Below, in pieces: positions 44,899 to 53,173 of a DNA stretch of 64,000 bases (position 1 is the first letter of the stretch; every line of letters begins with the position of its first letter). Source of the stretch: Bacteroidales bacterium (GTDB lineage Bacteria; Bacteroidota; Bacteroidia; Bacteroidales; F082). A program made the position numbers and the translations under genes. The notes under the pieces are model-generated. The model was not told the DNA's origin. It did not search any database and worked only from the letters and a program-made list of their open reading frames with translations. The stretch lies in NCBI GenBank assembly GCA_016285355.1, contig JAEEQP010000010.1, positions 1 through 64,000 on the forward strand. The letters run 5' to 3'.

Positions 44899-45462
44899 TC
44901 AATCCTCCTCATCAACATCAAGTATGGCACTGCCCGAATACATGGTATATTCGGAGAAATCCTCGGTGGAGACTAAACTGTCGGCCTCAATCTGCTTGTC
45001 GGCAGTGACAATCTTCACATGCGAACGAGTATAAATCATTTTCTGCTTCTGATACCAGAAAAGCTTGTCAGAATACATGGTCTCCTCGCTGCCGTAGTTT
45101 TGAACAATCACGTGGCCCAAGGCTTCAATCATTTGGCTTTTTCCGTAACTCTTGCCGCTGTCGGCGTGAAGTTCTATGGTTTTTTGTCCGTTTTTGTCAT
45201 ACATGAAAACATCGAAACCCAAGGGAAACTCCATTATGTCATTATTGTCGTCCATCCGAATCATGCGAGGCGTATGAAGTTCAAGGTTCACCCTACCCGA
45301 ATCGCTGCGGAAAAAGACTACGCTGTCGGCAATGATACCAGACAAGGTATCCTCCGTGCTCATTGCCTTGATTACTGCATCGGGGTTCGAACACGAAAAC
45401 AACATCACAGCCCAAAAGGCTGTGATGTTGAGTATCAATCCTATTTTCAGGAGTTTATTCAA
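44899..45462 (-). CDS. lptC: LPS export protein LptC
   Basis: 187 residues with an N-terminal hydrophobic segment ending LFSCS (possible lipid attachment) and an LptC beta-jellyroll: ADSVVFFRSDSGRVNLELHT ... EALGHVIVQNYGSEETMYSD and IYTRSHVKIVTADKQIEADS. It passes lipopolysaccharide from LptBFG to LptA in the periplasm. The start is TTG, immediately after the TAA of the upstream TPR gene, with no closer ATG. Confidence 0.87.
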   Translation of the reverse strand: MNKLLKIGLILNITAFWAVMLFSCSNPDAVIKAMSTEDTLSGIIADSVVFFRSDSGRVNLELHTPRMIRMDDNNDIMEFPLGFDVFMYDKNGQKTIELHADSGKSYGKSQMIEALGHVIVQNYGSEETMYSDKLFWYQKQKMIYTRSHVKIVTADKQIEADSLVSTEDFSEYTMYSGSAILDVDEED

Positions 45463-46914
45463 TTACTTCTTTGCTCTGATGGTCGTAGTTTCACCAATCC
45501 AGCCGCCTACGGTGAAGCTTTGTCCTTCGTTGTAGTCGTTGAAGAAAATCTTGTCCATTGTCGGGAAGGCAGCACTATAAGCGCGAATCAAGGCATTGGC
45601 TTTTTCGGCGCATGAAGAATCGATGGCCTTGGCCTTGATGCACTTGTCGACAGCGGCCCAATACACAGCACCGCTTTCGATTTCGCCACTGAACTGCTTG
45701 GCACTTCCGGCATAGAGCATACCGATAAGGAGGTAAGGCTCGCCGTTGGTCGGGTCAATCTGTGCAGCTCTTCTGTAGATGTCGCGGGCACGCGACAGGC
45801 TGCCCATGTTCTCGTAGCACATGCCCAGGTTACGATAGGCACGATACTTACGGTCGTTGTTCTCGGTCTTCGTGGCTTGCTCGAAGAAGGTGGCGGCATC
45901 GCTATACTTCTTGTCCTTGAAGAACTTGATGCCCAAGCTGTAGGAAGCTTCCGGGCTGGGCTCCAGCTCGTTCAGCCTGACGGCAGCATCGAGGAAGAGC
46001 TTCGAGTCGGTGCAGTCCTTCTTATCGAGGATGGTGGTGATGCGCTTCAGCAAGGTCACGTCGTCGGGCGTCTCAGCCATCTTCGCGCTGAACACTTTAA
46101 TCAGGTCTTCACATGAGGCGTAGGGCTGGAAGAGGTTGTCGAGGTTGTTCTTCACACCTTTATTAATATTGATGGACTTCTCGTTCTTCTCGATTTGCTT
46201 GTCGAAACCGGCAACGGCTTCGGCATCACCGGAAGTTTCGGCCTCTTCCTTAGCGGCAACGAGTTCGGTCTCGGTCTCAGCAAGGGCACCAATGTTGTTA
46301 TCAAGCACTTCGGAGAGTTCCTGATAAACATTGATAATCGTCATCTTCTCTTCCTTGTTGTTGTTCACCATATCGATGGTAGCTTTGAAATAGGCATCGA
46401 TATAGGCACCTTGCAGCTGTGAGGGGTCAAGGGCAACGGCATCCTTCAGCACGTTATAGGCTTCTTCGTAACGGTTCTTGTTATACGTGTAAATAAGAAG
46501 GCCTTTTCTTCCCATGATGTTGGCCACCTGCGAGCCTCCTGTCTTCGGGTCAACGGAGAAGTATTTCGCTCTGGCATCCATCAACATGCAAAGCGTGTCG
46601 ATGTAGGCATCCTTTTCTTTGGGATTAGTGCGGATAAAATACTCCATGATCTTCTCACCGTTCGTGTAAACGTACTGGCTGGCACGCGGGCAGTTCAGGA
46701 AAACCGCTCTCCATGCGTTGACCATTTCCATACTGATGGCTTCGGGGGCATATTTGGCAGCCTCCCATTGCTTGTAGTACTCACGATACATCGAAAGGTT
46801 GGTGACGCATGAAACGCTGTCGGCACCGTACTTCGAATCACCCGCGTCCTGGGCGGAAACACTCATTGCCATTCCGATGATGGCGGCAATCAGCACAAAT
46901 CTTTTAGTTTTCAT
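45463..46914 (-). CDS. Periplasmic TPR-repeat protein
   Basis: 483 residues. Signal peptide (MKTKRFVLIAAIIGMAMSVSA), a helical region with a coiled segment near 210-250 (ETETELVAAKEEAETSGDAE), then TPR units such as RKYRAYRNLGMCYENMGSLS and EPYLLIGMLYAGSAKQF. It is conserved in Bacteroidota beside an outer-membrane protein and lptC, suggesting a scaffold in envelope assembly. The exact partner is unknown. Confidence 0.8.
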   Translation of the reverse strand: MKTKRFVLIAAIIGMAMSVSAQDAGDSKYGADSVSCVTNLSMYREYYKQWEAAKYAPEAISMEMVNAWRAVFLNCPRASQYVYTNGEKIMEYFIRTNPKEKDAYIDTLCMLMDARAKYFSVDPKTGGSQVANIMGRKGLLIYTYNKNRYEEAYNVLKDAVALDPSQLQGAYIDAYFKATIDMVNNNKEEKMTIINVYQELSEVLDNNIGALAETETELVAAKEEAETSGDAEAVAGFDKQIEKNEKSININKGVKNNLDNLFQPYASCEDLIKVFSAKMAETPDDVTLLKRITTILDKKDCTDSKLFLDAAVRLNELEPSPEASYSLGIKFFKDKKYSDAATFFEQATKTENNDRKYRAYRNLGMCYENMGSLSRARDIYRRAAQIDPTNGEPYLLIGMLYAGSAKQFSGEIESGAVYWAAVDKCIKAKAIDSSCAEKANALIRAYSAAFPTMDKIFFNDYNEGQSFTVGGWIGETTTIRAKK

Positions 46915-46977
46915 CTCTTCTTATTTTTAATGTTTAACTTGTAAATCCTTTATTCAAATATCGTTCCAAAATTAATG

Positions 46978-48264
46978 TTATTTGTATTTCCGTTTCATGA
47001 ACCAATGCTCAAACACAGAAACGCCTACGTTCATCTTGACGTACCGCTCTTGTATCAAGCCGGCTTCACGCGTGCCGTATTGGCCCAATTCAAAAGCAAG
47101 ATTCACCTTCGACAGCGTCTTTGGCAAGGGCAACGACATTCCCGCCGTAATGCCCACCTTATTAATAGAGTGTCCGCTGAGGTTCAGGTAGCCGTGTTCA
47201 TAGAACCCGCCAATACGATAAGAAACCTTGGTGAAATAATTCGAAACAGAGGTATGACGCGGGGTAAACTCCGCACCTACAGCCACATTCCAGGAATTCT
47301 GCAAGGTGTCGGTGACCCCTTGACGGGCAAATTTCGACCATTGCGTCCAATTGAAGTCGGCACCCACGCTCCATCGGTCGTTTTTCCGCAACACAAAGCC
47401 AAAGCCAAAGCCTTGGGGCATGGTAATTTTCGTGGAATGGGTCGTATTAGCAACGGTGTCAATCATATATTCGATTTCCGTGTCGCTGTCCATTTCAATG
47501 GAACGCACAAACAAGGTCTGGTTGCCTTTCAGTTTGATTGGCTGCGTATAGGTAAGGCCGAAGCTCAAATTCAGGTCTTTGCCCAGGTCGAAGTCGCACA
47601 GCATTCCATAGTCGAACATAAACGAGTTGACCATCAAATCGATGCTGCGCCTTGAACCAATCATGTAGGTAGAATCGGGAAAATAGAGAGTAGTCTCAGT
47701 TTGCGTATTACCAAACACATAGTAAGCGTTGGCACCAATAGAGAAATGCTTGCCCAATTTGAAGGCATTGCCCCAAAAAGCCTGATTCAGACCACCGGCA
47801 CCTTTAAACTTTGTCGTATAGCCCCCGATTTCAGGCTTTTCGGAATTAATTGTCATAATGTAGCTCGAAACGCTATAAGGTTGCACGCCAAGAGCCATCT
47901 TCCACCACGGAGTGAGGCAGAAGGACATCGAGACATAATCGAAGGAGGCGTTGTTAGAGCTCTCCGTCAGCGTTGATGTACTGAAATTGGACGACTTGAA
48001 ATAGAAACCGGCATCGAAGAGGAAAGCCAATGAGTCGATTTTGGCGTATGAGGCAGGATTTTCCGTATTAATCATGCCGAAATCATACATGGCATTGGCC
48101 ACACCACCCATGCCACTCAGTCTGACATTCATCGACTTATCCCTCACCTGACCCACGCCAAACAAGGAATAGGGAGAATCCACGTCGGCTTGAGCCATAG
48201 CTTCCCTTCCGAAACAGGCCAATAATGTGACAATTAATATGCTTTTCAACAAAGATGTTCTCAT
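46978..48264 (-). CDS. Outer-membrane beta-barrel protein heading the lptC operon
   Basis: 428 residues. Signal peptide (MRTSLLKSILIVTLLACFGREAMA) and then SPYSLFGVGQVRDKSMNVRL with GMGGVANA, a start typical of FadL/OmpP1-like Bacteroidota barrel proteins. Repeated amphipathic strands follow (FGLTYTQPIKLKG; GFGFGFVLRKNDRWSVGADF). It ends in FEHWFMKRKYK, so it lacks a classical terminal aromatic residue. It is the first gene of the OMP-TPR-lptC-CNNM unit. I chose the ATG at 48264 over one nine bases upstream. Confidence 0.75.
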   Translation of the reverse strand: MRTSLLKSILIVTLLACFGREAMAQADVDSPYSLFGVGQVRDKSMNVRLSGMGGVANAMYDFGMINTENPASYAKIDSLAFLFDAGFYFKSSNFSTSTLTESSNNASFDYVSMSFCLTPWWKMALGVQPYSVSSYIMTINSEKPEIGGYTTKFKGAGGLNQAFWGNAFKLGKHFSIGANAYYVFGNTQTETTLYFPDSTYMIGSRRSIDLMVNSFMFDYGMLCDFDLGKDLNLSFGLTYTQPIKLKGNQTLFVRSIEMDSDTEIEYMIDTVANTTHSTKITMPQGFGFGFVLRKNDRWSVGADFNWTQWSKFARQGVTDTLQNSWNVAVGAEFTPRHTSVSNYFTKVSYRIGGFYEHGYLNLSGHSINKVGITAGMSLPLPKTLSKVNLAFELGQYGTREAGLIQERYVKMNVGVSVFEHWFMKRKYK

Positions 48265-48289
48265 AACTATCATAGTCTTTTACACGCTC

Positions 48290-48330
48290 TCACTTCCCCT
48301 CTTTAAGGGGGATTGAGGGGGGTTGAGCGT
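48290..48330. repeat. Purine-rich intergenic repeat
   Basis: CTTTAAGGGGGATTGAGGGG and following bases resemble a dispersed Bacteroidota intergenic repeat. No gene. Confidence 0.35.
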
Positions 48331-48459
48331 GCAAATATCCGATTTTTTAACTCCACTGGCAAGTTTTTATTGTTTTATTTATAGCTACAATTTGATAAAC
48401 GACTGATTCTCTGCAAGAAACATTTTAAAAAAGAAAAAATTGAGAATTTTTACAGTTTT

Positions 48460-48493
48460 TTTGTTGTCCATACGGAAATTTGTCGTATTTTTG
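48460..48493 (+). promoter_or_regulatory. Promoter of tRNA-Phe
   Basis: TTTG at 48460-48463 and TATTTTTG at 48486-48493 with 22 bases between, close to the Bacteroidota TTTG-n19-23-TAnnTTTG consensus, 15 bases before the tRNA. Confidence 0.7.
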
Positions 48494-48508
48494 CAGCCAC
48501 AAAACGGA

Positions 48509-48581
<73 letters not shown>

Positions 48582-48589
48582 CCCCAAAG

Positions 48590-48619
48590 AAAAAGCCAGC
48601 CTTTTCGGTTGGCTTTTTT
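48590..48619 (+). terminator. Terminator of tRNA-Phe
   Basis: GCCAGCC pairs with GGTTGGC around TTTTC, followed by six T. Confidence 0.85.
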
Positions 48620-48710
48620 GTTATCCCCTTCCTTGTAGAGCTGTCGTACCACGGCAGCCGTTTTATTTTCGAACAAAGTGGCTGCCACAATGTGACAGCC
48701 CTACACATAC

Positions 48711-48741
48711 AAAAAAAGCACCTCAATTGAGGTGCTTTTTT
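48711..48741. terminator. Terminator after the fimbrillin-like gene
   Basis: AAGCACCTCAATTGAGGTGC forms a perfect palindrome with A and T runs on both sides, 16 bases after the fimbrillin-like stop. Confidence 0.88.
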
Positions 48742-48756
48742 CAAACTGGTATTCGA

Positions 48757-49866
48757 TTAGTTCTGTTGGGCCATAACATAGTCAAGAGTATAAGTCATAA
48801 TATACCTCTTATAATACCCAACCTGAGTAGCCCAAAGATAATTAAGGGTTTGAGAATCATTACGATAGAAGTCGGTCTCATCAAGATGTACCTCAATAGT
48901 CTCAGTGGGAGTCTGTTTATAATGGAGATAAACCGTGAGATCGAAACCTTCACTCAAAGCAAGAGGACGAAGCATAAAGGAGAATTCGGTATTGGAAGTA
49001 CCTAATTCCACACCCGAGTCATTCGTACTGCATATGCAGTTCAACATAATTTCCTTACCAGTCTTGGTAGGCATCCAGCCCAAATTCGACAAAGCAGGAG
49101 CAATCACATCGTCAACATAATCTTGAGTGAAATTTTTATAGTTAGTAAAGTATTCATCACTAACAGTCTGCAAATCCTCAGGTACAACCTTATGCAGTTT
49201 CAAGGAAACATCACCCGTAAGATTGTGGAATTTGTCTACCAACTTAATACTATCCACCACCATGGTGCCAGCAGCAGCGTTACTCGATCTGATTAAAAAC
49301 GCAGCACTGCCAAACATATGATGCAAAGTGGCTTCATCGGTGAGCTTATCCACTTTAACAGCCATAGGCATAGCTTTACCATCAACTAATGAGGCGTGAT
49401 GGGTAGAAGTCTCATAATTCTCAAATTGCTGATGATCTTTAACCCAGAAAACCTGACGGTTCGCATTCCACAGACGTAAATTAATCGAGTCTGGATTACC
49501 ATTATCTTTTACCATGTCAACGGGATAGAAATAACGGTACTTTTCGGATTTCACGATACCGAGTGACGGACCTCTAAAACGAGCGGTTGTGCCAGTAGCG
49601 TTACCAACCTTTGTATAAACGGCGCTAGAGGATTCATCAGCATTTGCTTCATCGGCAAGGTTATAGACTCTGATGTAGTCATTTTCATGCCACACAAATT
49701 GATAATTTTCATCGATGTAGGCCCTTTCACCATCTTCCACAAATCCAGGAACAACAATACTAATTGTCGCTTCACCATTTTCCTGATTCTTTTTGCAGGA
49801 GGTGGACACAAAGGTAAGCAATCCCATCATGCAAACAGCACCGATAATTCTTGTTACTTTTTTCAT
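48757..49866 (-). CDS. Fimbrillin-like (Mfa/FimB-type) lipoprotein
   Basis: 369 residues with a lipoprotein signal (GLLTFVSTSC, Cys24) and a two-domain fimbrillin pattern: FVWHENDYIRVYNLADEANA, ARFRGPSLGI, YFYPVD, ATLHHMFGSAAFLIRSSNAA and a C-terminal FSFMLRPLALSEGFDLTVYL. Such proteins are exported as lipoproteins, then polymerise or sit on the cell surface after protease trimming. There are no other fimbrial genes around it. It follows the two 43-residue peptides by 80 bases on the same strand and has no clear promoter of its own, so it may share their transcript. Confidence 0.7.
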   Translation of the reverse strand: MKKVTRIIGAVCMMGLLTFVSTSCKKNQENGEATISIVVPGFVEDGERAYIDENYQFVWHENDYIRVYNLADEANADESSSAVYTKVGNATGTTARFRGPSLGIVKSEKYRYFYPVDMVKDNGNPDSINLRLWNANRQVFWVKDHQQFENYETSTHHASLVDGKAMPMAVKVDKLTDEATLHHMFGSAAFLIRSSNAAAGTMVVDSIKLVDKFHNLTGDVSLKLHKVVPEDLQTVSDEYFTNYKNFTQDYVDDVIAPALSNLGWMPTKTGKEIMLNCICSTNDSGVELGTSNTEFSFMLRPLALSEGFDLTVYLHYKQTPTETIEVHLDETDFYRNDSQTLNYLWATQVGYYKRYIMTYTLDYVMAQQN

Positions 49867-49946
49867 TTTTTTGATTTTTTAATTTGTTAATTACTAATTT
49901 GTTAATTCCTTGTTTCTTAGTTTCATTTACAATGTTTGGCTTAGAA

Positions 49947-50078
49947 TCATTTGTTTGGAGTCAAAGGATCACCGCCTGTATCACCGGTAGTATCGAGAGA
50001 ACCAGTAAGGACAGTTGCATTGAGACTCATCTCAATCACTTCAGCCACAGGGGCTTCATAAACATTCATCTTTTTCAT
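49947..50078 (-). CDS. 43-residue peptide, copy 2, candidate precursor peptide
   Basis: ATG at 50078 to TGA at 49949-49947. The N-terminal part is MKKMNVYEAPVAEVIEMSLN and the rest continues ATVLTGSLDTTGDTGG, then DPLTPNK. It is identical to the upstream copy at 39 of 43 positions. The first 17 residues are unchanged and could be a leader. The C-terminal part after LTGS is rich in Thr, Gly and Asp and holds three of the four changes. Short Bacteroidota proteins with an 'MKK...P...V.E' start and a following 'L.GS' are common hypotheticals; I do not know a function. Context (PqqD, kinase, peptidase) suggests a modified peptide. Confidence 0.75.
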   Translation of the reverse strand: MKKMNVYEAPVAEVIEMSLNATVLTGSLDTTGDTGGDPLTPNK

Positions 50079-50103
50079 TTTCAAAGTTGAGTATTATACT
50101 ACA

Positions 50104-50235
50104 TTATTTGTTTGGATGCAAAGGATCACCACCAGTATAACCGGTAGTATCGGGAGAACCAGTAAGGACAGTTGCATTGAGATTCATCTCAATCACTTCA
50201 GCCACAGGGGCTTCATAAACATTCATTTTTTTCAT
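50104..50235 (-). CDS. 43-residue peptide, copy 1, candidate precursor peptide
   Basis: ATG at 50235 to TAA at 50106-50104. It starts MKKMNVYEAPVAEVIEMNLN, continues ATVLTGSPDTTGYTGG and ends DPLHPNK. Relative to the second copy it has Asn18, Pro28, Tyr33 and His40. A -7 element lies about 95 bases upstream, right after the nucleotidyltransferase stop, so the peptides can be made in excess of the enzymes, as is usual for precursor peptides. The copies are 25 bases apart and arose by a tandem duplication of about 157 bases. Confidence 0.78.
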   Translation of the reverse strand: MKKMNVYEAPVAEVIEMNLNATVLTGSPDTTGYTGGDPLHPNK

Positions 50236-50328
50236 TTTTACTTAGATTTTAGTGAAACATTTTGTTAATTAGTTAATTATATCAATTTATTATTGTTATC
50301 TTTGTTTTTATCCATAGAAATCACGCTG

Positions 50329-50336
50329 CAAAAATA
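50329..50336 (-). promoter_or_regulatory. -7 promoter element of the twin peptides
   Basis: TATTTTTG on the minus strand, with CTTG 18 bases further upstream as a near-match -33 box. The roughly 90-base leader is AT-rich and has no other gene. Confidence 0.6.
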
Positions 50337-50340
50337 ATAC

Positions 50341-51504
50341 TTATTTTTTACATACAAGAAAAAAAACATCTTTTTTGTGGATTTTTTTTCCATTCGTTGA
50401 AATCTCATGATTGGTCTTTACAACACCTTGCCTTATCGAGTTTCGTAATTCCTTGAAAGCCAGGTCTGGAAAAATCCAAACCATACGCCAAAAGTCAAGC
50501 ATAATACAACCTAAGGCGTGCAATTTGCGCAGAAAGAAAGTCTTTGGACGTTTGTTCTTGAACTTTCGGTTACGCATGAAATTGCCTTCCTTCATAATAT
50601 GGTCATACAACTTTGATGCTTTACGTCGCATTTTCGCATTGTAGAACGGCATTTCGGCTTCAGGCAGGCCCAACTGATGCACGATGAGATAGCAAAAGGT
50701 TTGCCAAGGCCGTATCAAATGAAGGGATTCAAGGTCGTGGTGCAATTGTTCCGTATTAATCTGCCCATGATAGGTGTGGAGGACTAATGTCAAGTCGCAC
50801 AATTGTCGCCATCCTATGCCGGTGGTCAGGAAATGGTGCCAAGCGTGATAGAAGGTGAAGAAAGCCATAAACTCCTTGGATGGGATGCGAAGCCTCGCTC
50901 CCTCCAATTCCACTTCCCGAGAATGGATGAGAAGTCCTTGCCGCTCGATTTCCATATAAATGGCATTTTCTTTCTGCTCCTCAATTTCGGAACTGACGCG
51001 ATGGATTTCAAGCGAATAATCGCCAAACTCGAGATTGAAGTGCCGACCTGAGTCGAGAACGACCCCCCAATTATACGAACCAGGCAAGGAACGCAACACA
51101 GCACAAGCGGCATGAAACTTTTCGAGGCCGACGAAAAGATCGACATCGCCGAACTGACGCAGGTTGGGATTGGGATAGTACTGTGCCAGACTAAACCCTT
51201 TCAAGAGCACTGGCTCGATGCCATTGTCGCGCAACAATTTCACTGCTTGCAGTAGGGTCTGCTTCAAACGTATATGGAAAAACAAATTGGAGCGCATCTG
51301 GTTCTTCATCCAGCCCAACATCTCAGCATTAGGCAGTTGATCGGCAGGCATCTTCGTTGCGAGGTCGCAAAGCAAGGTGACCGTAGCATGATGTTCGGCC
51401 AAACGCATAACAGCCTGCCAATCAATTGCACCATTAATTGCCACCGTCCGATTCCAAATGGCCGATTGCAACAATGCAAAATATTGTTTTTCAGCGTTCG
51501 TCAT
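50341..51504 (-). CDS. NTP_transf_5-type nucleotidyltransferase family protein
   Basis: 387 residues. The nucleotidyltransferase core is visible as EPVLLKGFSLAQYYPNPNLR followed by QFGDVDLFV: Lys-Gly at 102-103 and the metal-binding Asp pair at 120 and 122. The remainder is helical with a conserved FYHAWHHFLTTGIGWRQLCD region and a basic C-terminus. This family is often encoded next to PqqD-like proteins in peptide-modification (including lasso peptide) loci, but its reaction is not established. It lies 48 bases downstream of the PqqD-like gene. Confidence 0.85.
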   Translation of the reverse strand: MTNAEKQYFALLQSAIWNRTVAINGAIDWQAVMRLAEHHATVTLLCDLATKMPADQLPNAEMLGWMKNQMRSNLFFHIRLKQTLLQAVKLLRDNGIEPVLLKGFSLAQYYPNPNLRQFGDVDLFVGLEKFHAACAVLRSLPGSYNWGVVLDSGRHFNLEFGDYSLEIHRVSSEIEEQKENAIYMEIERQGLLIHSREVELEGARLRIPSKEFMAFFTFYHAWHHFLTTGIGWRQLCDLTLVLHTYHGQINTEQLHHDLESLHLIRPWQTFCYLIVHQLGLPEAEMPFYNAKMRRKASKLYDHIMKEGNFMRNRKFKNKRPKTFFLRKLHALGCIMLDFWRMVWIFPDLAFKELRNSIRQGVVKTNHEISTNGKKIHKKDVFFLVCKK

Positions 51505-51552
51505 TGTTCAGCAATAACACCTTATTAATTAATTACCTTAATAATTAATTGC

Positions 51553-51822
51553 TCATTCCTCCACCACATCCGCCTTTTTCCACGATTTCAGCAGTACATC
51601 GACATCTTTGGCGGCTGTTTCACGCGAAATATCCCAATTGTCAACCAATAAATCAACCAAGTTCTGAACATCAAATTCCTTTCCTTCCACTTCCATCCAA
51701 AGGAAAGCCGCAGTGGAATTCATTGAAATCATACGGCTTGAATCAGCCACCTCCAAACCTTCGGCAACCAAGATGTATTCTGTGCCTAACGGACGAAGCG
51801 TATAACCTTTCTTAGTTCTCAT
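51553..51822 (-). CDS. PqqD-family protein (RiPP recognition element-like)
   Basis: 89 residues, the size of free-standing PqqD proteins. YTLRPLGTEYILVAEGLEVA forms the beta-hairpin start; ISMNSTAAFLWMEVEG is the family's 'L-N-x-T-A-x-x-L-W' motif; DLLVDNWDISRETAAKDVDV forms the helices. PqqD-like domains bind the leader of ribosomal precursor peptides and present them to modifying enzymes. It is 28 bases from the S26 peptidase gene and in the same direction. Confidence 0.92.
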   Translation of the reverse strand: MRTKKGYTLRPLGTEYILVAEGLEVADSSRMISMNSTAAFLWMEVEGKEFDVQNLVDLLVDNWDISRETAAKDVDVLLKSWKKADVVEE

Positions 51823-51850
51823 GTCTTTTCGTTTTTATTTATGCTAATAA

Positions 51851-52288
51851 TCAAGCAAATAATTTATTCCATTTACGATATAATTTCAGCAAATATTTCC
51901 TCACCGGAAGCAAACGACACCACAACCTGCCCTTATTTGGCTTTCTGCATCGACCTGAGGGAGAAATGATCTGGTCAACGACACCCAATACCTCCGAAAG
52001 GTTCCCTTTCTCCGTTCCTTGCAAGTTGCCATCACCCATCAACGTCACTTTTGTCCCATTAATGGCAATTACCCGGTGAACGATAGGCCTACCATCAAAA
52101 ACCGCCAGCACTATATCCCCCACTTTTACTCTTTCTGGTTTGCGTAACCTGACGCTATCTTTTCCGCCATGAATGAAAGGCAACATGCTGTTACCTTTGA
52201 GCTCTTTCAACACAACCACCTTGCCTTCCTCAAGAAGATATGGCACCTGTGCCAAATTCCGATCATCGGGCGAAACAAATCCTTCCAT
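51851..52288 (-). CDS. S26-type signal peptidase-like protease (Ser/His type)
   Basis: 145 residues. The catalytic serine motif is ELKGNSMLPFI (Ser34). The second motif reads GDIVLAVFDGRPIVHRVIAI with His71, as in the SipW/ER-type peptidases that use histidine instead of lysine. LMGDGNLQGTE completes the family pattern. No N-terminal membrane helix is visible; the C-terminus is basic (RKYLLKLYRKWNKLFA) and may be membrane-peripheral. The start at 52288 overlaps the kinase stop as TGATG. The earlier ATG at 52342 lies within the kinase gene. It may cleave the leader of the peptides in this locus. Confidence 0.85.
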   Translation of the reverse strand: MEGFVSPDDRNLAQVPYLLEEGKVVVLKELKGNSMLPFIHGGKDSVRLRKPERVKVGDIVLAVFDGRPIVHRVIAINGTKVTLMGDGNLQGTEKGNLSEVLGVVDQIISPSGRCRKPNKGRLWCRLLPVRKYLLKLYRKWNKLFA

Positions 52289-53157
52289 CACTTTGTGACC
52301 GTTTGATAGCAAAGGAAAGCGGCATCGGCATCCGGCAGACAATTAAGCTGATAACACGGCACTTTGCTTACGACCATCGCATTGGTGATATGCAAGCCGT
52401 CCGCCATCTCCTTGATGAAGCGATATCCTGAAAAAGAAACGTATACCGAAGCATACGCTTCGGGCAATGTCTGACGGCGTATCTTGTTGGTCTTGGCCTG
52501 TTGTAAGTTGACGATGGCACCCACAGGTACGTCAAGGTTGCGGTAGCAAGGGGTCTTCCCGCTCCATGGAGAACCATAAACGCGAACCTCTCCTTCTTCC
52601 GTAACGCGAATCACCGGATTGTCATCATTCAACAGAGAGCAACCATTAATATTATTAATCCATAATTGACTGTGCGTACTCTTTCCCGTACCACTCTTGC
52701 CCAAGAAGAGATAGCCTTTGCCATCTTTCACCGTGACAGAGGCATGCATCAAAAGCGTATTCTTGCGAGCCGTGGCAAAAGCAAACATCAACATCATCAT
52801 CGTATTGATAGAGAAACTGATGCTGCCCAGCAAACGGAACTTTGCCTTCTTGAAAGCCTTATCCGTAATCAAATAAACCCTGACGGGAGCATCCATTGTA
52901 GGCGCAATTTCCATCAACCACTGTCCATTCCATTCATAGAGTTCGATGCGAGGCATTTCCGAACCGATACAACTCACTGTTATCCGCTTCTTGTCAGTAA
53001 TATCAGGCAACGAATCTATCAATTCGGCGGTAAAAATACAATCCTCCGTATCGTCACATTGAAATGGATGATAAGGTTCCATAACGCTCCAGCTCATGTC
53101 GTTTTCAGGCATGATGACACCAAACTGATGACCCGCAACCTTATACACTTTTTTCAT
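52288..53157 (-). CDS. HprK-like kinase
   Basis: 289 residues. The C-terminal half is a P-loop kinase of the HPr-kinase/PEPCK-like type: LLMHASVTVKDGKGYLFLGK with GKSGTGKST at 153-161, then LLNDDNPVIR (177-183) and GSPWSGKTPC (195-204). The N-terminal about 100 residues are unlike true HprK and have no HPr partner nearby. HprK homologues phosphorylate precursor peptides in some lasso peptide loci (paeninodin type), which is the likeliest analogy. First gene of the kinase-peptidase-PqqD-nucleotidyltransferase unit, with a -7 element at 53181-53174. Confidence 0.88.
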   Translation of the reverse strand: MKKVYKVAGHQFGVIMPENDMSWSVMEPYHPFQCDDTEDCIFTAELIDSLPDITDKKRITVSCIGSEMPRIELYEWNGQWLMEIAPTMDAPVRVYLITDKAFKKAKFRLLGSISFSINTMMMLMFAFATARKNTLLMHASVTVKDGKGYLFLGKSGTGKSTHSQLWINNINGCSLLNDDNPVIRVTEEGEVRVYGSPWSGKTPCYRNLDVPVGAIVNLQQAKTNKIRRQTLPEAYASVYVSFSGYRFIKEMADGLHITNAMVVSKVPCYQLNCLPDADAAFLCYQTVTK

Positions 53158-53173
53158 CGTACAAAATTTTGCG

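Noticed and set aside
48290..48330. G-quadruplex from the G-rich stretch
   Set aside because: Fewer than four suitable G runs with short loops; better explained as an intergenic repeat.
52289..52342. Longer S26 peptidase starting at 52342
   Set aside because: The extra 18 residues overlap the kinase coding end and add no family sequence; the TGATG junction at 52288 is the natural start.
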